From: Burkholderia latens
GTDB lineage: Bacteria; Pseudomonadota; Gammaproteobacteria; Burkholderiales; Burkholderiaceae
Direction of reading: 5' to 3'
Assembly (NCBI RefSeq): GCF_902499045.1
Contig: NZ_CABVPL010000021.1
Coordinates: forward strand, 40,926 to 104,925
DNA: 64,000 nt
Shown here piece after piece: positions 1-8,467 of the stretch (the stretch's first letter is position 1; each line of letters opens with the position of its first letter). The notes below the pieces were generated by a model, which saw only the letters and a program-made list of their open reading frames with translations, was not told where the DNA came from and did not search any database. The position numbers and the translations under genes were made by a program.

Positions 1-411
1 AGGCGGATACGTCGAGAAGAACGTCAATAATCCGAACCCAGCGGAGCGATGGAGCAATACATGTGCGGTGAGGATGAGTTATATCCTGGGCGAAGCCGGT
101 ATGGCGATGCCGCGAATCCCCGGACAAACGGTATCGGGCGGAGACAATCGGCAATACTTTTTTCGTGTCAGAGACTTGATTCGTTTTCTTGAGCAACGAT
201 GGGGCAAGGCAGAGGCGGTCAAATACCCGCCGTCGACCGGAGGTCCGCTTGCGGGTCGACAGGGCATCATCCTGTTCGAGGTGTCCGGGTGGAGGGATGC
301 TCAGGGTCACGCTACGCTGTTCAACGGGCGGACGTGTTACGACCGCTGCTATTTCAACGAACCGGGCGCGCGGTATCGCACCGATCGCGCGAATTTTGGA
401 GTCCGTCATGA
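1..411 (+). pseudogene. tae4: Type VI secretion amidase effector Tae4 (5'-truncated by window, frameshifted near 3' end)
   Basis: Tae4 enzymes are NlpC/P60-like amidases delivered by the type VI secretion system into the periplasm of rival bacteria, where they cut peptidoglycan stem peptides. The reading frame is already open at base 2. It shows the Tae4 catalytic region NTCAVRMSY, with the nucleophile Cys codon at 62-64, then a YFFRVRDLI segment, and GHATLFNG carrying the catalytic His, followed by CYDRCYF with paired cysteines. After codon 395-397 the frame runs past the expected end into the next gene. Reading one extra T in the TTTT run at 394-397 would give the family-like ending ANFWSPS and a TGA at 409-411 overlapping the next ATG. 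I infer a one-base deletion, or a sequencing error, in a homopolymer. The start lies outside the window. Confidence 0.8.
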
Positions 412-860
412 GGGGAGCCTGGATCGCTGCCGCGTTGGCGTGCATCGCGCTTCAGCCGGCGATCGGTGCGGCGAAGGATGCCGCACAGGCGTCGCCGGAG
501 GCAGGCTCACGGACTTACATCCAGAACTTCAAGGACATGGTGCTCTCGGCGTGCCTCGCTACCGCGTACAAGCAGGCGCCCGGCGTAAGCAAGGACATCG
601 GCAGCAGCACGAGCGCGTTGCGCGACTGGAGCTACTACGACATGGAGCGTGCGCCTGACGTCATTCACGCGCTGGTCGAGAAGTACCTGGCTCGCGATTA
701 CCGGAATCCGGTTGTCGAATCGGAAGTCACGGGTGTGAAGTTCGATTTCCTGAAGTGCATCGATCTGTATCACGGCAACGAACTGGACGCCGCGGCGAAG
801 CAGCTGGTGTTACGCCCGAACAGTACCTATCGCGCCGAGCATTCGACGAAGCCGCAGTAG
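408..860 (+). CDS. tai4: Type VI secretion amidase immunity protein Tai4
   Basis: Predicted periplasmic immunity protein of 150 residues that would bind and block the Tae4 amidase encoded immediately upstream, protecting the producer and its sisters. A signal peptide is visible at residues 1 to about 22 (MRGAW, hydrophobic AAALACIAL, then AIGA). The mature part is helical and carries two cysteines, in SACLATAY and FLKCIDLY, as expected for the Tai4 family. The ATG at 408 overlaps the restored effector stop in an ATGA junction and has a GGAG ribosome site at 398-401, typical of tightly coupled effector-immunity pairs. Apart from the upstream frameshift nothing is unusual. Family assignment rests on recognition of the sequence and on the partner gene. 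Confidence 0.8.
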   Translation: MRGAWIAAALACIALQPAIGAAKDAAQASPEAGSRTYIQNFKDMVLSACLATAYKQAPGVSKDIGSSTSALRDWSYYDMERAPDVIHALVEKYLARDYRNPVVESEVTGVKFDFLKCIDLYHGNELDAAAKQLVLRPNSTYRAEHSTKPQ

Positions 861-974
861 CGATCCCCGCCCGGCTGCGCGACCGCCTGCCCCGATGCCG
901 GCGCGAGCGCAGGTCGCCAACCATTATCCGATCGGGCAGAATCGGCCTGCCCAGTTTCCACCGACGGACGCTGC

Positions 975-1706
975 ATGACCGAACCGACCGAGCCTCCCGG
1001 CCGCCGCGCTTACGCGAGCTTCGCGCAACGCTATGCGGACATCGCGCCGACGAAGGCGCACAACGCGCTGTACGAGCGTCCGGCCACGCTGGCGCTGCTC
1101 GGCGACGTCGGCGGCCTGACGGTGCTCGATGCCGGCTGCGGGCCGGGCATCTGCAGCGCGCATCTCGCCGGTCAAGGCGCAACCGTGCATGCGTTCGACG
1201 TGACGCCGGAGATGGTTGCGCTCGCGCGAACGCGCTGCGCGGGGCTCGCGGTCGACGTCGTGGAAGGCGACCTGGAGGCGCCGCTCGGGTGGCTGTCCGA
1301 TGCGTCGGTCGACAAGGTGCTGTGCTCGCTCGCGCTCGACTACGTGCGCGACCTCGCGCCGACGCTGCGTGAATTCCGGCGCGTCGCGCGTCCGGGCGGC
1401 ACGCTCGTGTTTTCGATGGCGCATCCGATGCGCGACTGGATGGACGCGCGCACGCGCGGCGACGGCACGTACTTCGACACGAGCCGTTTCGGCTTCCACT
1501 GGTCGGGTTTCGGCGAACCGAAGCCGTATGTCGAAGCGTGGCGCCGGCCGCTTGCCGACATCCTGAACGCGCTTGCCGACGCCGGCTGGCGGCTCGACCG
1601 GTTCGTCGAACCGGCGCCGCTGCCCGAGATGAAGGCCGTGTCGGAGCGGCTCCATGCGGAGCTGTCGCTCGCGCCGGCGTTCGTGTGCATCCGCACGCGG
1701 CGCTGA
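975..1706 (+). CDS. Class I SAM-dependent methyltransferase
   Basis: Soluble methyltransferase of 243 residues with a Rossmann-like SAM-binding core. Motif I is VLDAGCGPG at residues 50-58, followed by the acidic loop HAFDVTPEM and a motif II/III region (VDKVLCSLALDYVRD) typical of the Methyltransf_11 group. The C-terminal half (MAHPMRDW, then an aromatic stretch with FDTSRFGFHW) resembles small-molecule or tRNA-independent methyltransferases of the UbiE/SmtA type. No substrate can be assigned from the sequence. It stands alone between the type VI pair and a convergent peroxidase gene 24 bases away. Confidence 0.85.
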   Translation: MTEPTEPPGRRAYASFAQRYADIAPTKAHNALYERPATLALLGDVGGLTVLDAGCGPGICSAHLAGQGATVHAFDVTPEMVALARTRCAGLAVDVVEGDLEAPLGWLSDASVDKVLCSLALDYVRDLAPTLREFRRVARPGGTLVFSMAHPMRDWMDARTRGDGTYFDTSRFGFHWSGFGEPKPYVEAWRRPLADILNALADAGWRLDRFVEPAPLPEMKAVSERLHAELSLAPAFVCIRTRR

Positions 1707-1730
1707 CGGCACGCGGCCGCGGCCCAGCCG

Positions 1731-3149
1731 TCAGCGTGCCGGCTCGTCGGTCAGCGTGCCGAGAAACGCTTCGATATCCTTGATGTCCTGCTCGGTCATC
1801 GCGGGCTTGTCGCCGGGCTTGCGATCGAACGGCGCATCGGTCACGTCGACGTTCGCGCGGTACTTTGCCGGGATGTCGTCGTACATGTCGATCTTGCCGT
1901 CCGCGCCGCGCGGATAGAACTTCTGCGGCGAGATGCTACGTTCGTTGTAGAACGCCATCACCTGGTCGAGCGTATGGAACACGCCGTTGTGGAAGAACAC
2001 GTGGCGCGTCGCCGCGTTGCGCAGCGTCGGCGTGAGGAACATCCCGCAATATTGCGTCTGGTCCTTCAGGTCGTCGCGGAACGGCCCGCACACGCCCAGA
2101 TCGTAGAACGCCGGGTTGCGGTTCTGCGCGAGCGCGCGGTTGCGCGGCGCACCGAGCGCCTCGTACTGATAGTCGGTAAACATCGGCGGCAAGCCGTCCT
2201 TGCCGGGCTTCGACAGGTGGCAGCCGGCGCAATTCGCCTTGTCCGGATCGTTGAACAGCCGCAGCCCGCGCAGCTCGGCCTGCGTAAGGCGCGCGCGGCC
2301 CTCGAGCCAGCGGTCGTACTTGCTGTTGTATGGATGGAACGACGGATCCTCCACCTGATACCGCGCGATCGCGAACATGGCCTCCGACACCGCGAGCTGC
2401 GGCGTGGAGAACACGCGCGGCCCGAACAACTGCTCGAACTGCGCGCGATGCGGCGACTGCGCGAGCTTGCGCGCCACGTCGCCGATGCTCGCGTTCGCCA
2501 TTTCGACCGGATTCAGCAGCGGCCCGAACGCCTGCTGCTGTAGCGTATCGGCGCGGCCGTCCCAGAACAGCCCGCCTTGCGGCACGAGTTGCGGCGCGGC
2601 CGCCGTGCCGGCCACCTTCTGCGCCTTGACGACACCGGCCGCCGACGCGGCCTGCTGCGCGACGCTCGGCGCCGCATCGTTTTCGCCGGCATCGGGGCCG
2701 ATGCTGAAATTCGGCTGGCGGTACAGGTACATCAGCGACGGCGGCGGGCGATAGCCGTGCTGCGTCATCGCGAGGCCGCCCGGCTGCACGTCGAGCGCGT
2801 TCGGCGGGCCGTACGCATGATCGGGGCTGTGACACGACGCGCACGACTGCTTGCCGGACGCCGACAGCGACGGATCGGCGAACAGCGCACGCCCGAGTTG
2901 CGCGACGGCCGACAACGGCTGCGCGGCGGGACGCTGCAACACGACCGGATGCGCGTTCGCGCCGGTCCAGCCGGCAACGACGTCGCCGATCGCCGCCGGC
3001 GTGCGCGCCGGAAACGCGATCGCGAATGCGCCGTAGCCGAGCACCGCCGCGCCGAGCACGAACGCCGCGCGACGCAGCACGCGGGCAGCGGAGCGCGGCG
3101 CCGCGGCGCCGGATGATTCGGAAGAAGGGAACGCGGGACGAGCTGTCAT
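1731..3149 (-). CDS. Di-heme cytochrome c peroxidase (MauG/CcpA family)
   Basis: Membrane-anchored or secreted di-heme peroxidase of 472 residues, predicted to reduce hydrogen peroxide, or to oxidise a partner, in the periplasm. An N-terminal hydrophobic segment at about residues 26-47 should anchor or export it. Two c-heme sites are present: CASCH at residues 103-107 and CAGCHLS in the C-terminal half. Conserved DGRADTLQQQ and FHNGVFHTLDQV segments match the family. The start at 3149 (MTARPAF) is preferred over an in-frame start 63 bases upstream because the upstream part reads as non-coding leader. It lies downstream of the phosphoesterase on the same strand, with a terminator hairpin between them, so read-through is probably partial. 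Confidence 0.85.
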   Translation of the reverse strand: MTARPAFPSSESSGAAAPRSAARVLRRAAFVLGAAVLGYGAFAIAFPARTPAAIGDVVAGWTGANAHPVVLQRPAAQPLSAVAQLGRALFADPSLSASGKQSCASCHSPDHAYGPPNALDVQPGGLAMTQHGYRPPPSLMYLYRQPNFSIGPDAGENDAAPSVAQQAASAAGVVKAQKVAGTAAAPQLVPQGGLFWDGRADTLQQQAFGPLLNPVEMANASIGDVARKLAQSPHRAQFEQLFGPRVFSTPQLAVSEAMFAIARYQVEDPSFHPYNSKYDRWLEGRARLTQAELRGLRLFNDPDKANCAGCHLSKPGKDGLPPMFTDYQYEALGAPRNRALAQNRNPAFYDLGVCGPFRDDLKDQTQYCGMFLTPTLRNAATRHVFFHNGVFHTLDQVMAFYNERSISPQKFYPRGADGKIDMYDDIPAKYRANVDVTDAPFDRKPGDKPAMTEQDIKDIEAFLGTLTDEPAR

Positions 3150-3192
3150 GCTGTCGGTCGAAAGTCGGATGCCGCGCAAACGCGGCGCGTTA

Positions 3193-3224
3193 AACGGAAA
3201 CGGCCGGCGCACGATGCGCCGGCC
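3193..3224 (-). terminator. Rho-independent terminator after the phosphoesterase gene
   Basis: Perfect 10-bp inverted repeat: arms GGCCGGCGCA at 3202-3211 and TGCGCCGGCC at 3215-3224 with a 3-base loop. Read on the minus strand it is followed by GTTTCCGTTT. It sits between the phosphoesterase stop (3258) and the peroxidase start (3149). Confidence 0.6.
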
Positions 3225-3257
3225 TGCTGCTTGCCGCGACCGGCTGCGCGATGCCGG

Positions 3258-4931
3258 TCAGATCGACGGCGCCGCGCTCAGCACGGTGCCTTGCGTCGGA
3301 TCGAGATACAGCGGCGCCGTGTTCGGCTTCGACGCGAAGTCGAACAGCCCGCGCAGGTCGCCCGCCGTCGCATCGAACGAACCGCCGCCGATGCGCTGGC
3401 CGCCGAGCCAGTTGTCCTCGATGAAGCGCACGACGGACGCCTGGTCGATCAGCGTGTGGTCGACGTAGTTCTGCTTCGCGTATGGCGAGATCACGACGAG
3501 CGGGATGCGCACGCCCGGGCCGCAGCGGCCGTTCACCGTTCCGCCGTTCACGCCGGTGGTGCCGCCCGTGCCGCACTTGCCGTTGCCGTTGACCTGATCG
3601 ACGGCGTCGGACGATGCATGCGTCGGCGTCGTGTACGCATGGTCGTACCAGCCGTCCGAGTCGTCATAGGTGACGATCACGGCCGTGTTCTGCCAGTCGG
3701 GCTGCTGCTGCAGGAAGTTGACGACCTTCGTGACGAACGCCTGCTCGTCGAGCGGATCCGAGTAGCCCGCGTGCCCGTCCTGCGCGGCCGGCGCCTTCAG
3801 GAAGCTGACCGACGGGAAGTTGCCGGCCTTCACGGCCGCGAAGAAGTCGTCGGTGTCGTACTGGTGGTTCGCCGGTTCGGGCGTCTTGCCGTCGGCTTCG
3901 ACGCTCGAGCCGATCGCCGCGACCGAACTCGGGCGCGTGTGCTGCGGGTTCGCGGTCGACGCGTAGTACTGGAACCAGTTGTGGTGCGGGATGTAGTCGG
4001 CCGTCGCGGCGTTCACGGCAGTGGCGACGGTGCTGCGGTTGCAGCCGGTCGTGCCGTTGCTGTTGGTCGTCGACAGGTTGAAGCCGCCCATGAAGCCGCC
4101 CCACGTGATCTTCGCCGCGTTCAGCAAGTCGCCGATGTTCTTGCCGCTCATCATCGCCTGATCGGTCGTGCTGGAACACACGTCGTAGCCCGGATCGACG
4201 TCGTTGATCATCGTGAAGCCGCCCTGGCCGTCGTTGATGTAGTACGAGCTGGCGGCGAGCGTCGACGGCTGCTTCGACGTCTTGACGATCTGCATTCCGT
4301 TGGTCTGACCCGACACGACGTTCAGCGCGCCCGGCGTCGATGGCCCGTAGACCGTCGTATACGCGTTGTCGCTCATCGCGAAGCGCTGCGCATAGTTCCA
4401 CAGCGCGGTGACGGTGTTGCCGTCGAAGTAGCCCATCACCTGGCCCTTCGTGCCGAACGCGCCGGCGCCGCCGGACGAGCCCTTGCCGGTGTATTTCGGA
4501 AACAGGTCGGCGAGGCCGTTGTCCTCGGCCTGCTGCTCGGCCGTGTACGCGTGGTTCTGGTCGGCAGTCGCGGCCTGCGTGCGGTCGAGGCGGAACGGGT
4601 TCGCGGCGTCCGCGCCGTTGGCCGTGTTCGTGAAGTTCGGGTTCGCGGTGAGCAGCGTGTCCGTCAGCCCGTTGATCGCCGGCGTGCCGGCCTTCGCGGT
4701 GAACGCCGGTTCGCCGGCCGGGTTCGCCGCATTCGGATACGTGCCGAAGTAGTGGTCGAACGACACGTTTTCGCCGTAGATGACGACGACGTGCTTGATC
4801 GGCGTGGCGGTCTGCAGTGCGTCCTGCGACGACACGGGAGGCGTCGACGTGGGATCGTCGCTGCCGCCGCAGGCGAACAGCGCCAGCGCTGCACCGGCGC
4901 AGGCAGTGACGAGCAAGGCTTGACGGAACAT
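3258..4931 (-). CDS. Secreted phosphoesterase (alkaline phosphatase-like, phospholipase C/acid phosphatase family), lipoprotein
   Basis: Exported metal-dependent phosphoesterase of the PF04185 family (acid phosphatase AcpA / phospholipase C type), 557 residues. The N-terminus MFRQALL, a hydrophobic stretch and a lipobox LFAC near residue 20 indicate a lipoprotein signal. Catalytic-site signatures are visible: HVVVIYGENVSFDHYFGTYP near the N-terminus (the E-N and F-D-H-Y-F-G family motif), VIVTYDDSDGWYDH, and GVRIPLVVISPYAK towards the C-terminus. The start at 4931 has a GGAG site 8 bases upstream; longer frames upstream lack one. Pairing with a di-heme peroxidase recurs in Burkholderia, from memory. 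Whether the substrate is a phospholipid or a soluble phosphomonoester cannot be read from the sequence. Confidence 0.85.
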   Translation of the reverse strand: MFRQALLVTACAGAALALFACGGSDDPTSTPPVSSQDALQTATPIKHVVVIYGENVSFDHYFGTYPNAANPAGEPAFTAKAGTPAINGLTDTLLTANPNFTNTANGADAANPFRLDRTQAATADQNHAYTAEQQAEDNGLADLFPKYTGKGSSGGAGAFGTKGQVMGYFDGNTVTALWNYAQRFAMSDNAYTTVYGPSTPGALNVVSGQTNGMQIVKTSKQPSTLAASSYYINDGQGGFTMINDVDPGYDVCSSTTDQAMMSGKNIGDLLNAAKITWGGFMGGFNLSTTNSNGTTGCNRSTVATAVNAATADYIPHHNWFQYYASTANPQHTRPSSVAAIGSSVEADGKTPEPANHQYDTDDFFAAVKAGNFPSVSFLKAPAAQDGHAGYSDPLDEQAFVTKVVNFLQQQPDWQNTAVIVTYDDSDGWYDHAYTTPTHASSDAVDQVNGNGKCGTGGTTGVNGGTVNGRCGPGVRIPLVVISPYAKQNYVDHTLIDQASVVRFIEDNWLGGQRIGGGSFDATAGDLRGLFDFASKPNTAPLYLDPTQGTVLSAAPSI

Positions 4932-5250
4932 CGGGAAACTCCAGGCTAAGGTCATCGATGGTGGAGAACGGCCCCGTCGCCGTGTCGGTTCGGCGCGGAG
5001 CGCGCGAGGGAGCACGCGCATTGGAACAGCCGCGTATGAAGATATGGGGACGGAGTGTTTTCGCGACGGTTGCGCTGCGGTATCGGTTTCATTACGACCC
5101 GGTGCGATGCGAAAGAGAACGGAAAGGGCCAGACCGTCTGCAATTTCGCCGTCACATGCCGCCGTGTGCCGGATGTGGCGGCGCAAGCGGCTCGGGACGG
5201 AAAGGGCGAGCCGTGGCCGGGACGTGTTCGGGGCGCCATGCGTCGCTTTT
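4932..5250. other. Intergenic region between divergent phosphoesterase and EamA genes
   Basis: GC-rich spacer without a credible gene. It holds the phosphoesterase ribosome site next to 4931. The right end leads into the promoter at 5251-5279. I see no strong hairpin or repeat. Confidence 0.5.
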
Positions 5251-5279
5251 TTGACAATCCGGTGACGCATTCATACGAT
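5251..5279 (+). promoter_or_regulatory. Sigma-70 promoter of the EamA transporter gene
   Basis: TTGACA at 5251-5256, a 17-base spacer, and TACGAT at 5274-5279. The -35 box is a perfect consensus and the -10 matches 4 of 6. Predicted transcription starts near 5286, downstream of the ATG at 5278, which therefore cannot be the translation start. Confidence 0.7.
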
Positions 5280-5328
5280 GAACGCCTGCCGCGCGCCGCG
5301 CGGCCTCCGACCGTCATCGAGGTCCCGC

Positions 5329-6186
5329 GTGCCGATCCCCGTTCTGTTTGCCGTTCTGTGCGCGGCGTTCCTGCACGCATCATGGAATGCGCTGGTTCGC
5401 AGCAGCGGCGACCGGCTGCGCTCGGCCACGGTGCTACAGATCGCGATCGGGCTGTTCGCGCTGCTGTTCCTGCCTGCCGCCGCGCCTATCACGCCGGCGA
5501 GCTGGTTCTACGTCGTCGCTTCGGCCGCGCTTCACGTCGTCTATACGCTGCTGCTCGTCCGCGCTTACGAGCACGGCGACCTGAGCGTCGCGTACCCGGT
5601 CGCGCGCGGCACCGCGCCGCTGCTGGTCACGCTCGGGGCGGCGGCGTTCGCGGGCGAGCGCCTGAACATCGGCGCGCAATGCGGGCTCGTGCTGATCTGC
5701 GCGGGCATCATGGCGATCGGGCTGGAACGCGGGCGCGGCGCGAAACACCGGATGATGCAGGTGCTGCCGACCGCTTTCGCGACCGGCGTGTCGATCGCGG
5801 CGTACAGCGTGGTCGACGGAATCGGCGTGCGGGAGAGCGGCAGCACGGTCGGCTATACCGCGTGGATGTTCGTGCTGACGGGCGCGACGATGGCCGCGTA
5901 CTACCGGCTGCGGGCGGGGCCGTTGCGGCTGACGCAGGATGTCGGCGAGACGGCGAAGGCCGCCTGCGGCGGCGTGTTCGCGGCGCTCGCGTACGGCATC
6001 GTGATCTGGGCGATGGATCGCGCGCCGATGGGGCCGGTGTCGGCGCTGCGCGAAACGAGCGTGGTGTTCGCGGCGCTGATCGCGCGCGTCTATCTCGGCG
6101 AGCGGCTGACGCCGCGTCGGGCGGGCGGGTGCCTGGTGATTGCGTGCGGCGCGCTATTGATCAGTGCGTTCGACGCGGGGCACTGA
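5329..6186 (+). CDS. EamA/DMT-family inner-membrane transporter
   Basis: Predicted small-metabolite exporter of the drug/metabolite transporter superfamily with about ten transmembrane helices (285 residues) and two EamA repeats. The first covers roughly residues 3-130 and the second 140-285. Helix-rich segments such as VLFAVLCAAFLHASWNAL and the repeat-end motif LGERLTPRRAGGCLVIACG are typical. I chose the GTG at 5329 because GAGG lies 6 bases upstream and because the consensus promoter at 5251-5279 would start transcription after the alternative ATG at 5278. The substrate is unknown. Confidence 0.8.
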   Translation: MPIPVLFAVLCAAFLHASWNALVRSSGDRLRSATVLQIAIGLFALLFLPAAAPITPASWFYVVASAALHVVYTLLLVRAYEHGDLSVAYPVARGTAPLLVTLGAAAFAGERLNIGAQCGLVLICAGIMAIGLERGRGAKHRMMQVLPTAFATGVSIAAYSVVDGIGVRESGSTVGYTAWMFVLTGATMAAYYRLRAGPLRLTQDVGETAKAACGGVFAALAYGIVIWAMDRAPMGPVSALRETSVVFAALIARVYLGERLTPRRAGGCLVIACGALLISAFDAGH

Positions 6187-6234
6187 GCACGGCCGCCGCG
6201 CAACGTGCCGGCCGGCGTCGCGCGAGCCGCCGCG

Positions 6235-6708
6235 TCAACTCTCCACCGGCATCGCACTCGTGCACTTGATCTCGTCGAGACACACGCTCGAATGCACGCC
6301 GCTCACGCCGGGAATGCGCATCAGCGTCTCGAGCAGGAACGTGGACAGCCCTTTGAGATCGTGCGCGACGACCTTCAGCACGTAGTCGATGTCGCCCGTC
6401 ACCGAAAAACATTCCTGGATCTGTGCGAGGTCCGACACGAGCTTCTGGAACTTCGACAGGTCGCGGATATGCCCGCGCTCCATCGTCACATGCACGAACG
6501 CGGTGACGCCGAACCCGAGCGTGTCGGGGCACAGACGGGTTTCGTAACGGCGGATCGCGCCGATCTCCTCGAGCCGTCGATGGCGCCGCAACGTCTGCGC
6601 GGGTGACAGGCCGACGGCCTTCGCCAGGTCGAGATTCGACGCGCGGCCGTTCTCCTGCAACACCGACAGCAACTGGCGATCGATGCGATCGAGAACCGGT
6701 TCAGGCAT
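6235..6708 (-). CDS. Lrp/AsnC-family transcriptional regulator
   Basis: Feast/famine regulator of 157 residues. An N-terminal helix-turn-helix (LDRIDRQLLSVLQ to AQTLRRHRRLEEIGAI, about residues 6-52) is followed by the RAM/Lrp ligand-binding domain (CFSVTGDIDYVLKVVAHD and the C-terminal strand VCLDEIKCT). It is divergently placed from the amino acid permease and tyrB-type aminotransferase, so it most likely controls them in response to an amino acid, probably an aromatic one. This is an inference from position. Length and domain order are normal. Confidence 0.9.
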   Translation of the reverse strand: MPEPVLDRIDRQLLSVLQENGRASNLDLAKAVGLSPAQTLRRHRRLEEIGAIRRYETRLCPDTLGFGVTAFVHVTMERGHIRDLSKFQKLVSDLAQIQECFSVTGDIDYVLKVVAHDLKGLSTFLLETLMRIPGVSGVHSSVCLDEIKCTSAMPVES

Positions 6709-7029
6709 TTTTGTTTCCTCATCTGTCTCCCGGATGCAATCTTATCTCATAATGTAGGGTTTGCATGAGCGGGTTACGCAACCCGATTTCGCCGTCGCGA
6801 CGCTAAACTGACGCCGGATTTTCGTGTGCGGCCGCAGCACTGCGGGCGGCAGCGACGGTCGGCGGCCGGTCTGGCGGGCCCGCGGACAGGGAATCGGGCG
6901 TCGTCGCACGAAGATTGCAGTCCCCAACCCGGCGGCCCCACGAACGGCCGCCGGCACAGTAAAAACAGCGCCCGGCACACCGAGGCGCGCCGCACCGCTT
7001 CCGGCGGAGGCGGACAGAGTGGAGAAGAC
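6709..7029. promoter_or_regulatory. Divergent control region between Lrp regulator and permease
   Basis: About 320 bases. The part next to the regulator is AT-richer and contains TAAGAT- and TACATT-like -10 candidates on the minus strand. A short inverted repeat GGGTT-N4-AACCC at 6771-6784 could be an Lrp contact site. The part nearer the permease is GC-rich and ends in the GGAG ribosome site at 7021-7024. Confidence 0.4.
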
Positions 7030-8415
7030 ATGGTTTCTGGAAACGACAAGGACGGCCTGAAGCGGGGGCTGAAGAACCGGCACATCCAGCTGATCGCGCT
7101 CGGCGGCGCGCTCGGCACGGGGCTCTTCCTCGGCATCGCGCAGACGATCAAGATGGCCGGCCCGTCCGTGCTGCTCGGCTACGCGGTGGCCGGCGTCGTC
7201 GCGTTCTTCATCATGCGCCAGCTCGGCGAGATGGTCGTCGACGAGCCCGTTGCCGGCTCGTTCAGCTACTTCGCCGACAAATACGTCGGCCACTTCACCG
7301 GCTTCCTGTCCGGCTGGAACTACTGGGTGCTGTACATCCTCGTCAGCATGGCCGAGCTGTCGGCCGTCGGGATCTACGTGCAGTACTGGTGGCCCGGCGT
7401 GCCGACCTGGGTGTCGGCGCTGGTGTTCTTCGTCGCGATCAACCTGCTGAACCTGGCCAGCGTGAAATCGTACGGCGAGACGGAATTCTGGTTCTCGATC
7501 ATCAAGGTCGCCGCGATCGTCGGGATGATCGGCTTCGGCGGCTGGTTGCTCGTGAGCGGCCATGCGGGGCCGCAGGCGAGCATCGCGAACCTGTGGCAGC
7601 ACGGCGGGTTCTTCCCGAACGGCGTGTCGGGGCTCGTGATGTCGATGGCGGCGATCATGTTCTCGTTCGGCGGACTCGAGCTGATCGGGATCACCGCGGC
7701 CGAGGCCGACGATCCGAAGCACAGCATTCCGCGCGCGACGAACCAGGTGATCTACCGGATCCTGATTTTCTACATCGGCGCGCTGGCCGTGCTGCTGTCG
7801 CTGTATCCGTGGGAGAAGGTCGTGACCGGCGGCAGCCCGTTCGTGCTGATCTTCCATGCGCTGAGCAGCAACGTCGTCGCGAACGTGCTGAACGTCGTCG
7901 TGCTGACGGCCGCGCTGTCGGTCTACAACAGCGGCGTGTACAGCAACAGCCGGATGCTGTTCGGCCTCGCGAAGCAGGGCAACGCGCCGAAGGTGCTGTG
8001 CTCGGTCAACAAGCGCGGCATTCCGCTCGCCGCGCTCGGCGCGTCGGCGCTCGCGACCGGCGTGTGCGTGCTGGTCAACTACTTCATGCCGGGCAAGGCG
8101 TTCGAGGTGCTGATGGGCCTCGTCGTGTCGGCGCTGATCATCAACTGGGCGATGATCACGCTGATCCACCTGAAGTTCCGCCAGGCCAAGCGCGTCGCCG
8201 GGGAGCAGACTTCGTTCCGCAGTCTGGGCTATCCTTTCACGAATTACCTGTGCCTGGCCTTCATGGCCGGCATTCTCGTCGTGATGTACCTGACGCCGGA
8301 CCTTCGCCTGTCTGTGTACCTGATCCCCGTATGGCTCGCGGTGCTCGCGATCGGGTATCGCTTCCGTCAGAAGAATGCCGGCTACGCGTTGCGCGACCGC
8401 GCGTCCGCGCGCTGA
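7030..8415 (+). CDS. Amino acid permease (APC superfamily, AroP/PheP type)
   Basis: Inner-membrane amino acid:proton symporter of 461 residues with 12 predicted helices. The family signature GGALGTGLFLG lies at residues 25-35 right after the cytoplasmic start KRGLKNRHIQLIA, and later helices carry FGGLELIGITAAEADDP, the amino acid permease consensus. ATG 7030 follows GGAGAAGAC. Together with the downstream aromatic aminotransferase 52 bases away this suggests uptake of phenylalanine, tyrosine or tryptophan followed by transamination. Branched or other neutral substrates cannot be excluded. Confidence 0.85.
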   Translation: MVSGNDKDGLKRGLKNRHIQLIALGGALGTGLFLGIAQTIKMAGPSVLLGYAVAGVVAFFIMRQLGEMVVDEPVAGSFSYFADKYVGHFTGFLSGWNYWVLYILVSMAELSAVGIYVQYWWPGVPTWVSALVFFVAINLLNLASVKSYGETEFWFSIIKVAAIVGMIGFGGWLLVSGHAGPQASIANLWQHGGFFPNGVSGLVMSMAAIMFSFGGLELIGITAAEADDPKHSIPRATNQVIYRILIFYIGALAVLLSLYPWEKVVTGGSPFVLIFHALSSNVVANVLNVVVLTAALSVYNSGVYSNSRMLFGLAKQGNAPKVLCSVNKRGIPLAALGASALATGVCVLVNYFMPGKAFEVLMGLVVSALIINWAMITLIHLKFRQAKRVAGEQTSFRSLGYPFTNYLCLAFMAGILVVMYLTPDLRLSVYLIPVWLAVLAIGYRFRQKNAGYALRDRASAR

Positions 8416-8467
8416 CCCCACCGGCACAGGCACCCCGACCACTGTTCCAAACGAGACCGACATAGCC

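Noticed and set aside
5278-5328. ATG at 5278 as start of the EamA transporter
   Set aside because: A consensus promoter at 5251-5279 overlaps it, so the transcript would begin downstream; the GTG at 5329 has a GAGG site.
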